A stretch of DNA of 23,592 nucleotides from Verrucomicrobiota bacterium (GCA_018896395.1 JAHIMN010000134.1:1-23592); one strand, 5' to 3'. Counted from the stretch's first letter, positions 7,301 to 15,197 are shown. Notes: generated from the letters alone by a model not told the origin. Program-made: numbers and translations.

Positions 7301-8614
7301 ATGTCAGTTCTATTGATACTCAAGCTGAAGAAAATTATCTATAGCGGAGAAAATATTGGCAACGATCTGAGTTTTCAGTTCGATGTGAAAGGGCAGGTTG
7401 CACGTGCGAAAACCAGAATTTCTTCCGGACAACACAAATCGTTCAATAAAGTTCTTTTTCATGGAACGTTCGTAGAAGGTTCCGTTAGCCTGCCAATCAG
7501 CGTCGTTATTACCGAAGAAGACCCTGTGTTTCATGATACAGGATCAGGATCAACTAACTTTAATGTGCCATTACAAGAGTTTGAACCCCAAACGCATTCT
7601 TTTAATGCCAACGTTATCGCCAGCGGTGGAGATAAGGGAAAAACAGCAACATTTACTTTCATGCTGGAAGCGGACGTTCACGTCCTTAAAGTCGAGTTGA
7701 ATAACGGGGCGTCCCAGACGGTCAATCCGGATGATAAGGTGTTCATCATCCCTGACCCACTGATGCCTCAGCTTATAGCGAAAGTTGTTCCCACGATTTC
7801 CGGTTCAGGCCTCAACGCAAAGTGGAAATTGGAGACCACTTATCCGAGAAGAGGCACTCTCGATGACAAGGCCTTCCCCGCCACAGGATTTAAGACCCTT
7901 GCCATTGACCAACATTGGGCAATCTACACTGAGTTCAATAACGAGTTCTTCGGTGGCGACGCTACGCTCACCTACGAGATAGACGGATGCGCCCAGCAGA
8001 CTTTGGAGTTCAAAATCCACGGCCAGAACCCCGACGAGTCAACGGCAAAGTCCTACATCCAAAGTAATCAAGGTATTCATTGGTATGCATGGGCGATTGG
8101 CCAGCACGAGAGCCGTCAAGGAACCGCGGTCTACAACCAGTTCAACACAACAACATCTTTTCAGGATGAGCCTAACTTTGGGCCACCGGATGGATGGGGA
8201 ATGTTTCAGCTCGATTCGGCAAGCGGGCTTCAGATCACGACCGAAATCGTGTGGAACTGGAAAGAAAATGTAGACACTGCAATCTTGCATCTGGGCAGCA
8301 TCAGGTCGGAGGTCCAAGCTTACTTCGACGCCGTCCAAAGAACCTATCCGAGTGAGTACGAAGCTCCACCAGTGACGTATACAGCACCGGGAACTTCGAC
8401 GGCCGTGCCTTACTTGGATGCAGCCAACATCCAGCTCTACAACGGCGCCAGCGTAGTTGAAAATCTCCAGAATCCATCTGGCGTCACAAGCCTGTACAGG
8501 TCTTGCTGGAAGTTTCATCCAACCAACCCCAGCGGACAGCGCTGGGAGTTCATTCCAAACTCTAACGATTATGTAAAGAAGGTGATTGATGAATATGAAG
8601 GCAATGTTCCTTAG
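7301..8614 (+). CDS. uncharacterised 437-residue protein with possible lysozyme-like patch
   Basis: Not recognised. ATG 7301 is preceded by GGAGGGAG at about 7285-7292. There is no clear signal peptide. The first ~240 residues are rich in alternating beta-type sequence (for example LPISVVITEEDPVF and ATLTYEIDG), suggesting one or two beta-sandwich domains. The region WYAWAIGQHESRQG (Glu270 in QHES) followed about 30 residues later by DGWGMFQLD (GWGMFQL at 298-304) resembles the Glu plus G-x-x-Q layout of lysozyme/lytic-transglycosylase folds. This is only a motif impression. Base composition is visibly more AT-rich than the cobalamin genes on either side, suggesting transfer. The next gene starts inside its last codons, so the two are probably coupled. 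Confidence 0.8.
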   Translation: MSVLLILKLKKIIYSGENIGNDLSFQFDVKGQVARAKTRISSGQHKSFNKVLFHGTFVEGSVSLPISVVITEEDPVFHDTGSGSTNFNVPLQEFEPQTHSFNANVIASGGDKGKTATFTFMLEADVHVLKVELNNGASQTVNPDDKVFIIPDPLMPQLIAKVVPTISGSGLNAKWKLETTYPRRGTLDDKAFPATGFKTLAIDQHWAIYTEFNNEFFGGDATLTYEIDGCAQQTLEFKIHGQNPDESTAKSYIQSNQGIHWYAWAIGQHESRQGTAVYNQFNTTTSFQDEPNFGPPDGWGMFQLDSASGLQITTEIVWNWKENVDTAILHLGSIRSEVQAYFDAVQRTYPSEYEAPPVTYTAPGTSTAVPYLDAANIQLYNGASVVENLQNPSGVTSLYRSCWKFHPTNPSGQRWEFIPNSNDYVKKVIDEYEGNVP

Positions 8615-9119
8615 CAGCATCGTTTTTGTGCTGGCTGTGTGCTCAGCGCAGGCTCAAGTCATTGATCCTATCCGCGATTATGCCGATAGATATGGCCTTC
8701 AAGATCAGTCGGAAATCATCCGCTTGGATGCAGACATCAACGGCAACGGTGAGGATGAAATATTCCTGTCTAGGGAAGGCTTGGTCAATGGTAAGGCTGG
8801 CAACATCTGGATCGTGTACGTCACGGCACATGGCGGATATGAGAAGCTGGACAAGCCTATCACGTTTAGGCGGGATGCATTCGTTGTCGATCAGCATCCT
8901 GCCCTCGGCCGGAAGGCCCTTCTAACGTATCGACCTAGCGGCGGCGGCAAGGCAAAGCTGGTAGCGCTGCGACTCGAGAACAACAAGGTCAAAGAAGAAG
9001 TCTGCGAAGAAGTTGAGCAGGAGGGAGAACAAAGTGACTTCGTTCAGCGTACACTATCGGCCAAGTTGAGAGCCGATGATATCAAAACTGTGCGCGCAAC
9101 AAGAACTCCAAGCAAGTAG
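8589..9119 (+). CDS. small exported protein with Ca-binding-like loop
   Basis: A 176-residue protein of unknown function. MNMKAMFLSSIVFVLAVCSAQAQ is a good Sec signal peptide with likely cleavage after AQA (about residue 23). Residues 47-58, DADINGNGEDEI, look like the Asp/Asn-rich loop found in EF-hand, dockerin or VCBS/FG-GAP proteins. The C-terminal third is Glu/Lys rich. ATG 8589 is chosen, with AAGGTG (8579-8584) at 5 bases; ATG 8595 and a TTG at 8586 are alternatives. It overlaps the end of the upstream gene by 26 bases, so the two are expected to be co-translated. One reading is that this exported protein partners the lysozyme-like protein, for example as an inhibitor; this is speculative. 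Confidence 0.78.
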   Translation: MNMKAMFLSSIVFVLAVCSAQAQVIDPIRDYADRYGLQDQSEIIRLDADINGNGEDEIFLSREGLVNGKAGNIWIVYVTAHGGYEKLDKPITFRRDAFVVDQHPALGRKALLTYRPSGGGKAKLVALRLENNKVKEEVCEEVEQEGEQSDFVQRTLSAKLRADDIKTVRATRTPSK

Positions 9120-9372
9120 TTCTCAGGCCTACTCCGTGAATTCCGGCCCGCCACCCTGCAGTTTGCTGAAGCGAAGCATCTACCTGCCACCCTCCCAGTT
9201 CGAGGCTTGCTTCACTTCCGCTACCCATAAGGATGGAGACACCCATCCGCCTGATCGCTAAAAAATGAGGAGACATCCCCGTTACTATTTATAGTTAGAC
9301 CCGATTCTAAAAGCCCTTCAACAGGCCGGTATCGGCCTGTTGAAATTTCCAGAAAAAAGTTTCAATTTCCTG
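9120..9372. other. intergenic stretch before the B12-uptake operon
   Basis: No supportable gene. It holds a short hairpin GGATGG (9231-9236) / CCATCC (9243-9248), the terminator hairpin described separately, and AT-rich sequence leading into the riboswitch promoter. A 64-residue minus-strand frame at 9082-9276 has no recognisable features. Confidence 0.5.
9317..9344 (+). terminator. terminator hairpin after the accessory gene pair
   Basis: TTCAACAGGCCG (9317-9328) and CGGCCTGTTGAA (9333-9344) form a perfect 12-bp stem with a GTAT loop. It is followed by ATTTCC on the plus strand and flanked by AAAAG upstream (a T-run on the other strand). It probably ends transcription of the preceding genes and insulates the riboswitch promoter. 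Confidence 0.7.
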
Positions 9373-9400
9373 TTGACATCACTCAAAGGCGTGGTATTGT
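9373..9400 (+). promoter_or_regulatory. sigma70-type promoter of the B12-uptake operon
   Basis: TTGACA (9373-9378), a 16-base spacer and TATTGT (9395-9400). Transcription would start near 9407, about 20 bases before the riboswitch P1 stem. Confidence 0.7.
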
Positions 9401-9429
9401 GCATTCAGTTCTTTGAAAGATAGTGATTT

Positions 9430-9601
9430 CATGAAAAGAGGACGGAAGTCCGTGAGAGTCGGACGCGGTAGCGCCGCTGTAACCGGTTACGATACCTCAA
9501 AAGCCACCCTGCTTGTCCGACGAAGCCTTGGCGAAGTCGGAAGCGGGGGAAGGCGAGGCAGTAGGACAGAAGCCGGAAGTCAGAAGACGTTTCTTTTCAT
9601 G
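9430..9601 (+). ncRNA. cobalamin riboswitch aptamer
   Basis: P1 is CATGAAAAGA (9430-9439) pairing perfectly with TCTTTTCATG (9592-9601). Between them come the conserved elements in the right order: GCGCCGCTGTAACC (from 9471), AAGCCACC (from 9501), GGGGGAAGG (from 9545) and the B12 box region AGCCGGAAGTCAGAAGAC (from 9571). The RNA should bind adenosylcobalamin or a related corrinoid and shut down the btu operon when B12 is plentiful. Reading frames through this stretch are meaningless. Confidence 0.93.
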
Positions 9602-9675
9602 CTCATCAGTGATGACCCGGAGGTCATCGTGCTCCTTCGCATTGGAAAGGAGGATGGGGGATGTTCAACCATTGA

Positions 9676-9719
9676 AGCCTTCAAACTCCTATTGCGGGAG
9701 TTTGGAGGCTTTTGTGTTT
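9676..9719 (+). terminator. riboswitch expression platform: attenuator hairpin containing the btuF ribosome site
   Basis: AGCCTTCAAACTCC (9676-9689) pairs with GGAGTTTGGAGGCT (9697-9710), 14 bp with one G-U pair, followed by TTTGTGTTT: a Rho-independent-like terminator. The only good Shine-Dalgarno for btuF, GGAGG at 9704-9708, lies in the 3' arm, so the same hairpin could block both elongation and initiation. Upstream, GATGACC/GGTCATC (9611-9617/9622-9628) and CTCCTT/AAGGAG (9632-9637/9647-9652) form further hairpins available for switching. Confidence 0.75.
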
Positions 9720-10592
9720 ATGTTCAAGACTTTTACCGTTTTGGTCGTTTTTCTTTTCTTAACCATTTGTTCGCGTGTTCTCGCGGAGGCCACGCCGCCC
9801 AAACGGATTGTGAGCCTTGCCCCCAGCTATGATGAGATTCTGATCGAACTGGGATTACAGGACCGGATCGTTGGCGTGACGACGTCTTCCGATTATCTGA
9901 AAGAAATCAAGCACGCGGAACGGGTCGGTTTGTGGAGCAAGCCCAACATTGAAAAAATCGTCGCGCTCAAACCCGATCTTGTCCTCGCCACCAGTTTTGC
10001 GGGGCAACAATCCGCCGCCGAAAAATTATCCGCATTAGGTCTGCGCGTCGTGGTTCTCGATGAGACGCAGGGCATTGAGGAAATTTTTGCCAAAACCAGG
10101 CAGATCGGGGATATCCTCGGAATATCCGCACGGACGGAAGCACTGCTCAAACGCATGCGGGCAACCGTCGCCACAACCAGGCGCTTGACAGCGGCGTTAC
10201 CTTCGCGCCCGCGGGTCTACATGGAAACCGGCTGTGATCCGTTATTCACTTGCGGCAAGGAATCGTTCATCCACGAGATGATCGAAATCGCCGGCGGGAA
10301 AAACATTGCCGGCGACATAGTTCAGCCCTTCCCGCGCATATCATCGGAATTCGTTTTAAACAGCGACCCCGAAGTGATCATTCTCCCCTACATGGGGAGA
10401 AATTTCGGCAAAGAGGCGTTAAAGCAAAGAAAAGGCTGGGATAAAATCTCCGCCGTCAAAACCGGCCGCGTCTATGACGACATAGGTTCACACGTTATTA
10501 CCATCCCTTCGCCCCGGCTGATATTATACGGCCTGCCCGAACTTCTAAAGCGAATACATCCGGAAATCATGCAAGGAGAAAACAAAGAGTGA
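9720..10592 (+). CDS. btuF: periplasmic cobalamin-binding protein of the ABC importer
   Basis: Captures cobalamin or related corrinoids in the periplasm and delivers them to BtuCD. The start is ATG 9720, directly after the attenuator; the longer frame from 9513 reads through the riboswitch and is not the gene. The protein is 290 residues. Residues 1-22 are a signal peptide (hydrophobic core VLVVFLFLTI, cleavage after VLA). The mature part opens with PKRIVSLAPSYDEILIELGL followed by RIVGVTTSSDY, then NIEKIVALKPDLVLA and SEFVLNSDPEVIILP, all typical of class III (BtuF/FhuD-like) binding proteins with two lobes joined by a helix. The downstream gene starts in the stop codon (GTGA). An iron-siderophore substrate is excluded by the riboswitch rather than by the protein sequence itself. 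Confidence 0.92.
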   Translation: MFKTFTVLVVFLFLTICSRVLAEATPPKRIVSLAPSYDEILIELGLQDRIVGVTTSSDYLKEIKHAERVGLWSKPNIEKIVALKPDLVLATSFAGQQSAAEKLSALGLRVVVLDETQGIEEIFAKTRQIGDILGISARTEALLKRMRATVATTRRLTAALPSRPRVYMETGCDPLFTCGKESFIHEMIEIAGGKNIAGDIVQPFPRISSEFVLNSDPEVIILPYMGRNFGKEALKQRKGWDKISAVKTGRVYDDIGSHVITIPSPRLILYGLPELLKRIHPEIMQGENKE

Positions 10593-11254
10593 GTAAAATC
10601 ATGGGTAACAAAACAGTGTTGGTTATCGGAGGCGGAAATTACGGGACAAAGGCCTGCCGATATTTCAAGGAGCAAAAAGCGCGTGTAATTCTTGTGGACA
10701 ACGATCCCGAATGCAAGGCGAAAGCGCTTGTGGCCAAGAATGATTTTGTCCTGAAGGACGCGCGGAGCGCCTGGGATTTGGCTTTAAAGCTCAAACCCGA
10801 TTTCATCGTGCCCACTAACGCGGGCCATACTTGCGGGAAATGGATCAGGGAGTACTTTCGTTTAAAACCGCTGTCCGATTCCATTTCCGATGTGACCAGA
10901 AGACTTCCGCAAAGCTTGTTCCTCGGCTTTGACGAACCGAATGCCGCGCTGATTTTCAGCTATATGACCAGGGGAAAATTATGCCGCGAGGATTGTCCGC
11001 ATCCGCCGACCGAATGTGCCTTAACGCGCGAACCAAGGCCGGCGCCTTTATACAAATTGCTGGAATACGGCGTCTTTGAATTATTCGATTGTGCCAAAAT
11101 TTTCGTATCCGAACAGATGGCCCCCAGCGTCGGCGCAATAAAAACATCGGAATTTCTGGCATTTGTGAAAGAGATTGAGACGAAAAAACCAAAGACGCTG
11201 GCGGTGGGAACAGCCTGCCGCTGCCATGGCATATTGAATTTATTCAAGAATTAA
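10589..11254 (+). CDS. unknown Rossmann-type, cysteine-rich protein in the B12-uptake operon
   Basis: A 221-residue protein (GTG 10589, AAGGAG about 10 bases upstream; ATG 10601 is possible). Residues 8-38 (KTVLVIGGGNYGTKACRYF, then VILVDNDPE) are a clear dinucleotide-binding beta-alpha-beta unit with GGGNYG, like TrkA-N or precorrin-2 dehydrogenase N-domains. Distinctive are C132, C136, H138 and C143 (CREDCPHPPTEC), C168 and C210/C212/H213 (ACRCHG), plus H80 and C82 (GHTCG), suggesting bound metal or an Fe-S cluster. There is no signal peptide, so it is cytoplasmic. It is translationally coupled to btuF under the B12 riboswitch. A corrinoid reductase, decyanase or cobalt-handling role would fit the context but is only a guess. 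I do not recognise a named family. Confidence 0.85.
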   Translation: MSKIMGNKTVLVIGGGNYGTKACRYFKEQKARVILVDNDPECKAKALVAKNDFVLKDARSAWDLALKLKPDFIVPTNAGHTCGKWIREYFRLKPLSDSISDVTRRLPQSLFLGFDEPNAALIFSYMTRGKLCREDCPHPPTECALTREPRPAPLYKLLEYGVFELFDCAKIFVSEQMAPSVGAIKTSEFLAFVKEIETKKPKTLAVGTACRCHGILNLFKN

Positions 11255-11282
11255 ATGTCAGGCAAAAGAAAGGAAGGCGACA

Positions 11283-11298
11283 CCCGCCGGTGGGCGGG
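11283..11298 (+). terminator. weak GC hairpin between the unknown gene and btuB
   Basis: CCCGCC (11283-11288) pairs with GGCGGG (11293-11298). It is followed by CTTCATC with no T-run, so any termination would be partial. Confidence 0.3.
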
Positions 11299-11332
11299 CT
11301 TCATCAGAAGAGAAACTTGTCAAGAAGAGTTT

Positions 11333-11429
11333 GTCATTCCCGATTTAATCGGGAATCCAGAACGAGAAAAGATTTGGACTGGATTCCCGCCGGAGTTTAC
11401 CCCGTGCTTTGACACGGGGCGGGAATGAC
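11333..11429. repeat. dispersed palindromic (MITE-like) repeat between the unknown gene and btuB
   Basis: Outer arms GTCATTCCCG (11333-11342) and CGGGAATGAC (11420-11429) enclose inner arms CGGGAATCCAG (11350-11360) and CTGGATTCCCG (11379-11389). Local hairpins form within each half, for example CCCGTG...CACGGG near 11401-11417. Sequences of this ATTCCCG/CGGGAAT pattern are common dispersed intergenic palindromes in many bacteria. It sits inside the operon, where it would form a strong RNA structure ahead of btuB. Confidence 0.8.
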
Positions 11430-11463
11430 AGGCCCTGCATTTAACAAAAAGAAGGGGAATGTC

Positions 11464-13377
11464 ATGAAATCAAGCAGACGAATAATGATAGTAGCAATCG
11501 GTATCGCAATGGCATTGGTAATTTCAAAAAACAACTTGGCGGCAGAATCCAGCGCCGCGCAACAGGCGACCGCCCAGCCCGCGCCGGTTGCCACCCAGGC
11601 GGTCGTTGCGGCCGATATTGTGGTTGTTTCGGCCACGCGCATCCCACAATCCATCCGCGACATAGGTGTCAGCGTTTCCGTTATTCCGCGGGAAAGAATT
11701 GAGGAACTGCAGGCGCAAAACGTCGGCGATGTTCTGAAAGAAGTCACCGACGCGCGCGTAAACAGTTACGGCTCCATGGGAGCGCAAAGCGGAATTACCC
11801 TGCGCGGCTCCTCCGGACAGCAGGTGCTGGTCATGGTTGACGGCCGGCCGGTTAACGTTGCCTCTGTGGGAATGGCCGATCTTTCCATGTATCCCGTTGA
11901 TCAGATCGAGCGCATCGAGGTGATCCGGGGACCGGGCTCGGTTCTTTACGGCGCCGGCGCCATGGCCGGCGTGGTTAATATTATCACCAGGGACCCGCCG
12001 GAGAAATTTACAAGCGATTTAGCGGCGTCGTATGGCACAAAAAATACGCGTATTCTCCGATTGGATAACGGGGCCAGGATCGGCGACTTCGGTTACCTTG
12101 TCACGGCCAGTCAGAATGCTTCCGACGGCTGGCGTGAAAACAGCGCCTGCGACGGCTACAATATTGCCGGAAAACTGGATTATGACATGGCCCGGGAATC
12201 GCGGCTGGTCTTGAATTCCGGATTTTCGCGGCAGAACAAAGGCGTCCCCGGCTCCACCAGCTGGCTCTCGCCCAATGCCAAACAGTATGACGAACAGTAT
12301 TGGTTCGACCTCACGCATAAATATGAGGTGGCAACCAATTCCTGTTTCACCGGCAAAGCCTTTCTTAATCAACACTGGCAGAATTTCAAGAATCCGGACA
12401 GTTTTACCGACACCATCAGCCGGAACCAGAAAGCGGGACTTGATCTCCAGCAGACACTTCCGTTGGGCGAGCGCCAACTGCTTCTGGGCGGCATTTACCT
12501 GGAAAATGACCATGTGAACATCAAGGACAAACAAGGTGTCTCCCGAATCGGCGGCGACCGCGATCTCTTCACCGGCGCGGGCTTCCTGCAGGACGAGGTA
12601 TCGCTTATGGATGTGCTGGTCGTGACGCCCGGACTGCGCTGCGACATTCAGTCGAAATGGGGGGCCGAGCTCAGCCCGAAGATCAGCGGCCTCTACAAGA
12701 TTATCGAAGGCACCAGCTTGAAAGCCTCCATCGGGCGGGGATTCAGGGCGCCTACGGTTAATGAACTCTATTGGCGCGATGATTATTCCATGGGTAATCC
12801 CGACTTGAAACCTGAGGAATCATTCAGCTACGACGCCGGAATTCAACAGCAGTTCGGAGCAAAAAGCATGCTTGAAGTTTCCCTGTTCCAAAGCCACATG
12901 AAAAACCTGATTGCCTGGTATGATGTTGACGGCAAAGGAATATATACGGCGGAAAATATCAATGACGCCCGCCTGCAGGGTTTGGAAACCGAATTAAGCG
13001 TGCAGTTCACCGAAGAAATCTCCGGCGCGCTGAACTACACGTTGCTTGACGCGTGTGACACCAGCGGCAAGTATGAAGGCGACACTCTGACCTACCGGCC
13101 GAAGAACAAAGTGGGCGGTCGCCTGGGCTATCAGACCAAATGGGGATTAAAATTGAACGTGAACGCCGACTATACCGACTCGGTTTATACCGACCGGGCC
13201 AATACGAAGGAATTGGGCGGCTTTATGAACATCGGCGCTTATGCGGCGCAGACCGTTTTCAAGGGCGTGGAAATTTTTGCGCGCGGCGACAACATCCTGA
13301 ACAAGCAATATCAGTTGCTTGACGGTTACCCCATGCCCGGCGCAAGCGTGATGGGTGGCGTGAAGGCGACATTTTGA
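11464..13377 (+). CDS. btuB: TonB-dependent outer-membrane receptor, BtuB type
   Basis: Outer-membrane transporter, predicted here to import cobalamin or corrinoids. ATG 11464 with AAGGGGAA upstream gives 637 residues, close to BtuB length. Residues 1-27 are a signal peptide (core IVAIGIAMALVI, ending NLAA). A Gln/Ala/Pro-rich linker is followed by a TonB box, DIVVVSATR (51-59). The plug domain has VGDVLKEVTDARV, ITLRGSSGQQVLVMVDGRPV and the classic IERIEVIRGPGSVLYGAGAM followed by GVVNIITR. The barrel shows RGFRAPTVNELYW and LKPEESFSYDAG, and the chain ends in a phenylalanine (GVKATF), the signal for barrel assembly. Substrate assignment rests on the riboswitch and btuFCD neighbours; siderophore receptors look similar. 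Confidence 0.93.
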   Translation: MKSSRRIMIVAIGIAMALVISKNNLAAESSAAQQATAQPAPVATQAVVAADIVVVSATRIPQSIRDIGVSVSVIPRERIEELQAQNVGDVLKEVTDARVNSYGSMGAQSGITLRGSSGQQVLVMVDGRPVNVASVGMADLSMYPVDQIERIEVIRGPGSVLYGAGAMAGVVNIITRDPPEKFTSDLAASYGTKNTRILRLDNGARIGDFGYLVTASQNASDGWRENSACDGYNIAGKLDYDMARESRLVLNSGFSRQNKGVPGSTSWLSPNAKQYDEQYWFDLTHKYEVATNSCFTGKAFLNQHWQNFKNPDSFTDTISRNQKAGLDLQQTLPLGERQLLLGGIYLENDHVNIKDKQGVSRIGGDRDLFTGAGFLQDEVSLMDVLVVTPGLRCDIQSKWGAELSPKISGLYKIIEGTSLKASIGRGFRAPTVNELYWRDDYSMGNPDLKPEESFSYDAGIQQQFGAKSMLEVSLFQSHMKNLIAWYDVDGKGIYTAENINDARLQGLETELSVQFTEEISGALNYTLLDACDTSGKYEGDTLTYRPKNKVGGRLGYQTKWGLKLNVNADYTDSVYTDRANTKELGGFMNIGAYAAQTVFKGVEIFARGDNILNKQYQLLDGYPMPGASVMGGVKATF

Positions 13378-14396
13378 AAAACAGACTTGCACATTGGGCG
13401 GCAGCGCTTCTGATTTTAGGCGGCTTGCTGGCAAGCGTAGGCATCATTTCCTTATGTCTGGGTCCGGCCGATATTTCGCCGGCCAGACTTTTGCCGGCGC
13501 TTGTGCACGGCGGAGACACGATTGAACGGACCATTCTCTGCGATGTTCGCCTGCCGCGTATTTTGCTTGGCATTGCGGTCGGCGGCGCGTTAAGCCTGGC
13601 CGGAGTCATTTTGCAGGGACTGTTCCGCAATCCGCTGGTCGAGCCTTATACCATGGGCATTTCCGGCGGCGCTGCGCTGGGCGTATGCCTGGCCATCCTC
13701 TTAAGACTGGGTAAAAATTTCGGTGTCTGGTCTTTGCCGGTGGCCGGCTCAATTGGAGCGGCCGCCGCCATTTTCGCGGTATATTTTTTAAGCATAGGCA
13801 AAGGCGGCCTTAATATCCGGAATCTGCTGCTGATTGGAATAATGATAAGTTTTATCTGCTCTTCGCTGATCACACTTATCATGGCGATTTCAAAGGTGGA
13901 GGATTTGCACGGCATTATCTTCTGGGCAATGGGCTCTCTGGAACAGCCCAACCCGCTGTTGGTCAGGATCGCGGTGATTGTTTCCGTTGTTGCCTTGGGG
14001 ATTTCTTATTTCTTCTGCTTGGAGCTTAACGCCCTCTTGCTCGGCGAGGAAGAGGCCTTCCATCTCGGCATCAACATCGAAGCCGCCAAACGCCTGCTCT
14101 TTATCCTGGCATCGGTCATTACGGGATTGAGCGTTTCCGTGGCTGGGATCATCGGCTTCGTAGGCCTGGTGGTTCCGCATTTCATGCGCCTTTTCGTGGG
14201 CGGTGACCACCGTATTTTGATTCCCGCCGCCTGGCTTTGCGGCGGTGTATTTCTGGTCTTCTGCGACACGCTGGCACGAACGGTTATCAGTCCGACGGAA
14301 TTGCCCGTCGGCGTTGTCACGGGCTTGCTGGGCGGAATCATTTTTGTCTATGTGCTGTGCCGCCGGCCGGAGGGCAAATCCCGATGCTCGATATAA
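13374..14396 (+). CDS. btuC: cobalamin ABC transporter permease, FecCD family
   Basis: Inner-membrane subunit of the BtuCDF importer. The 340-residue protein has about ten hydrophobic segments. Family signatures are DVRLPRILLGIAVGGALSLA, followed by LQGLFRNPLVEPYTMGISGG, and near the end GIIGFVGLVVPHFMRLFVGG followed by PVGVVTGLLGG. The start is TTG 13374, inside the btuB stop (TTGA), and the downstream MKN codon context makes this the only start that keeps the first helix; no strong Shine-Dalgarno is visible, so translation probably relies on coupling to btuB. It overlaps btuD by 13 bases. Confidence 0.94.
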   Translation: MKNRLAHWAAALLILGGLLASVGIISLCLGPADISPARLLPALVHGGDTIERTILCDVRLPRILLGIAVGGALSLAGVILQGLFRNPLVEPYTMGISGGAALGVCLAILLRLGKNFGVWSLPVAGSIGAAAAIFAVYFLSIGKGGLNIRNLLLIGIMISFICSSLITLIMAISKVEDLHGIIFWAMGSLEQPNPLLVRIAVIVSVVALGISYFFCLELNALLLGEEEAFHLGINIEAAKRLLFILASVITGLSVSVAGIIGFVGLVVPHFMRLFVGGDHRILIPAAWLCGGVFLVFCDTLARTVISPTELPVGVVTGLLGGIIFVYVLCRRPEGKSRCSI

Positions 14397-15193
14397 GCAA
14401 TCTGACCTGTGGCTATGACTCCGGATTCGCCATCCGCAATATAAATCTGCGCGTGCCGGCCGGCGAAATCATCGGCGTAATCGGCCCGAACGGCTCCGGA
14501 AAAACAACCCTGTTAAGGGCCATAACGCGATCGCTGAAACCGGCAAGCGGCGCCATTCGTCTTGAGGGCACAGACATCCGCAGGCTGAAAATCCGGGATC
14601 TGGCGCGCAAGATAGCAGTTGTTTCGCAAAGCGCCGAATCCGGTTTTATGACCGTGGAGGAATTTGTGCTCCTGGGCCGAACGCCCTATTACGACCGCTT
14701 CCGCTTCCTCGAAACAAAGAACGACCTGAAGATTGCCCGCAACGCCATGGCGTCAACCGACGTGCTCAGGCTCAAGGACCAGATCATGAGCCGGATCAGC
14801 GGTGGAGAACGCCAGTTGGCCTTGATTGCGCGTGCGCTGGCCCAGGAACCAAAGCTGTTGCTCCTGGACGAACCGACCACCTATCTTGACATCACCCATC
14901 AGGTGGGCATACTCGATCTTATCAGAAGGCTGAACATCAACTTCGCCCTTACGGTGATTATGGTGCTGCACGATCTGAACCTGGCCGGCGAGTACTGTCA
15001 TCGCCTGGCGCTTTTCAACAAGGGCGCCATTCATAAATTCGGATTGCCTGAGGAAGTGCTTAATTACAGGATTATTGAGGATGTCTATAAAACGGTCGTG
15101 ATTGTCGAGAAAAATCCTATTTCGCGCAAACCTTATGTCATGGCTGTTTCCGAAGCGGCGCAGGAAGCCAATCGCGAGCATAACAAGGACTAA
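14384..15193 (+). CDS. btuD: cobalamin ABC transporter ATP-binding protein
   Basis: ATPase subunit driving BtuC. ATG 14384 with GGAGGG (14369-14374) gives 269 residues; the longer frame from 14237 lies inside btuC and is not coding there. Walker A is GPNGSGKTT (34-42), then the Q-loop VVSQSAESGFMTVEEFV, the ABC signature ISGGERQLALIARAL, Walker B LLLLDEPTTYLD and the H-loop VLHDLNLA. This order and the HQ/DLN context place it in the FecE/BtuD/HmuV importer group. The C-terminal ~40 residues (VVIVEKNPISRKPYVM onward) match the usual tail. The next gene begins 4 bases after the stop. Confidence 0.94.
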   Translation: MLDISNLTCGYDSGFAIRNINLRVPAGEIIGVIGPNGSGKTTLLRAITRSLKPASGAIRLEGTDIRRLKIRDLARKIAVVSQSAESGFMTVEEFVLLGRTPYYDRFRFLETKNDLKIARNAMASTDVLRLKDQIMSRISGGERQLALIARALAQEPKLLLLDEPTTYLDITHQVGILDLIRRLNINFALTVIMVLHDLNLAGEYCHRLALFNKGAIHKFGLPEEVLNYRIIEDVYKTVVIVEKNPISRKPYVMAVSEAAQEANREHNKD

Positions 15194-15197
15194 GGAA

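Noticed and set aside
9082..9276. 64-residue minus-strand frame
   Set aside because: No ribosome site or family resemblance, and it overlaps the end of the exported-protein gene.
9231..9300. Possible transposon end (GAGGAGACATCCCCG-like sequence)
   Set aside because: No partner inverted repeat, transposase or target-site duplication could be found.
9413..9832. Long plus-strand frames over 9413-9832 and the 5' extension of btuF from 9513
   Set aside because: They run through the cobalamin riboswitch and attenuator; the btuF signal peptide starts at 9720.
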